Shown: positions 63,290 through 64,000 of the stretch, in pieces
Layout of the letters: each line of letters opens with the position of its first letter
Numbering within the stretch: the stretch's first letter is position 1
Assembly: GCA_016860845.1 (NCBI GenBank)
Contig: BOKF01000011.1
Coordinates: 62,001 to 126,000, forward strand
Direction of reading: 5' to 3'
DNA: 64,000 nucleotides
Origin: Chloroflexota bacterium
GTDB lineage: Bacteria > Chloroflexota > Anaerolineae > 4572-78 > J111
The notes under the pieces: generated by a model
Database searches by the model: none
What the model saw: only the letters and a program-made list of their open reading frames with translations
What the model was told of the DNA's origin: nothing
Program-made: the position numbers and the translations under genes

Positions 63290-63343
63290 ACAACCGGCCA
63301 CAGCTAATAATTCGGTGGTCGTCGGTCAGTGGTCAGCGGTCGT
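63290..63343. repeat. ACCGACC mirrored word repeat before the ACAD start
   Basis: On the minus strand, GACCGCTGACCACTGACCGA and CGACCACCG words precede GGCCGGTTGTCGGCCGTCA, which is partly their reverse complement. It ends about 20 nt before ATG 63266. The same word is found in frame in a GT-C gene at 32401-32455. Confidence 0.55.
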
Positions 63344-64000
63344 TTACCTTCCGCTAAATTTTGGCTCGACCTTTTCTTTAAATGCCTCGTAAAAAATCCG
63401 GTGATCCTGGCCCATCAGCAGCAAGGCCTGGGCCTGGGCTTCGCTTTCAATGGCTGAAACCAGGTCCATATGCCACTCGTTGTTGACCAGTCGCTTGGTC
63501 ATCGAAATGGCCAGCGTTGGGCCGTGCGCCAGGCGGCTGGCCCATTCCAAAGCTCTAGGCAGGAGTTCGGCGGGCGGGACGACGCGGTTAACCAAACCGT
63601 AACGTTCGGCAGTGGCCGCGTCAATCGCGTCACCCAACAGCAGCAGTTCCAGCGCCCGTCCCTGGCCGACCACACGCGGCAGCAGATAGGCCGCGCCCAT
63701 ATCCGCCCCGGTCAGGCCGACCTTGGTGAACAGAAAGGCGAATTTCATTCCCTCCGCCGCAATCCGTAAATCCGAGGCCAGGGCAATGACCGCCCCCGCT
63801 CCCGCCGTCGTGCCGTTGAGCGCCGCAATGATCGGCTTGTCCAGCAGCCGCATAGCCTGCACCACCGCCCCGGTCATGCGGGTGAAATCGAGATGGTCTT
63901 TTACATCTCGCTTGAGCAGTTCGCCAATGATGTCGTGGACATCCCCACCGGAGCAAAAGCCGCGTCCCTGGCCGGTCAGGACTAGGACCTTGACCGCATC
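63344..64000 (-). CDS. Enoyl-CoA hydratase/isomerase family protein (partial, cut by window end)
   Basis: 218 visible residues; the frame is open to the window edge, so the N-terminus is missing. VLVLTGQGRGFCSGGDVHDI is the crotonase oxyanion-hole strand; KPIIAALNGTTAGAGAVIAL and FAFLFTKVGLTGADMGAAYLLPRVVG complete the fold. The position of the usual hydratase Glu (in GxxGxDxG-type segment) reads LTGADMGA, with Asp, not a clear Glu, so hydratase and isomerase/hydrolase activity cannot be separated. It is the first visible gene of the ECH-ACAD-CoA ligase group. Confidence 0.9.
   Translation of the reverse strand, partial: DAVKVLVLTGQGRGFCSGGDVHDIIGELLKRDVKDHLDFTRMTGAVVQAMRLLDKPIIAALNGTTAGAGAVIALASDLRIAAEGMKFAFLFTKVGLTGADMGAAYLLPRVVGQGRALELLLLGDAIDAATAERYGLVNRVVPPAELLPRALEWASRLAHGPTLAISMTKRLVNNEWHMDLVSAIESEAQAQALLLMGQDHRIFYEAFKEKVEPKFSGR

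Noticed and set aside
62046..63392. Long plus-strand open frame of 448 codons
   Set aside because: Antisense to the acyl-CoA dehydrogenase gene, with no domain match; a product of high GC codon bias.

Overview
The window looks like a chromosomal piece of an uncultured bacterium, most likely Chloroflexota of the Anaerolineae/Caldilineae kind. That placement is inference. It rests on the many large GT-C (ArnT/PMT-like) membrane proteins, a GTP-type PEP carboxykinase, the Lon-like/UspA stress genes, moderately high GC, and the many word-like repeats inside genes. No rRNA, tRNA, CRISPR array, transposase or phage gene was seen.

Region 1 (1-35,460) is a surface-glycan island. It holds eleven intact GT-C membrane glycosyltransferase-like genes and one GT-C fragment. 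With them are an intact and a frameshifted SGNH hydrolase, two SAM methyltransferases, a UDP-galactopyranose-mutase-like flavoprotein and a GtrB/DPM1-like GT2. The GT2 could make the polyprenyl-phosphate sugar donor for the GT-C enzymes. The GT-C proteins share an N-terminal Asp-Glu motif after TM1 and carry one to three copies of a C-terminal beta-rich domain. A twelfth GT-C gene lies at 51,813-54,395.

Region 2 (35,460-51,720) is mostly housekeeping: a DUF1152 protein, a CYTH phosphatase/cyclase, an MFS carrier, a stress operon (UspA, Lon-like protease, tandem UspA), an AspT/YidE-like transporter, GTP-PEPCK, a zinc-ribbon coiled-coil protein, a LysM amidase, a class III aminotransferase and HtpG. 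Upstream of uspA is a structured leader with a good promoter and a terminator-like hairpin.

Region 3 (54,400-64,000) holds a histidine kinase/response regulator pair in which the kinase has Arg in place of the phospho-accepting His. It continues with a B12-binding radical SAM protein, an MNT/HEPN pair with a frameshifted HEPN gene, a lone HicB-like protein, and an enoyl-CoA hydratase / acyl-CoA dehydrogenase / benzoate-CoA-ligase-family operon.

The most unusual feature is the repeats. Short words (6-12 nt, repeated with variation) and perfect palindromes are inserted both in intergenic DNA and in frame inside coding sequences, mainly the GT-C genes. In several places a word and its reverse complement flank a short spacer, giving hairpins directly before start codons. 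One palindrome supplies the stop codon of two unrelated genes. One 23-nt string occurs in two GT-C genes in different reading frames, so the unit is DNA, not protein.
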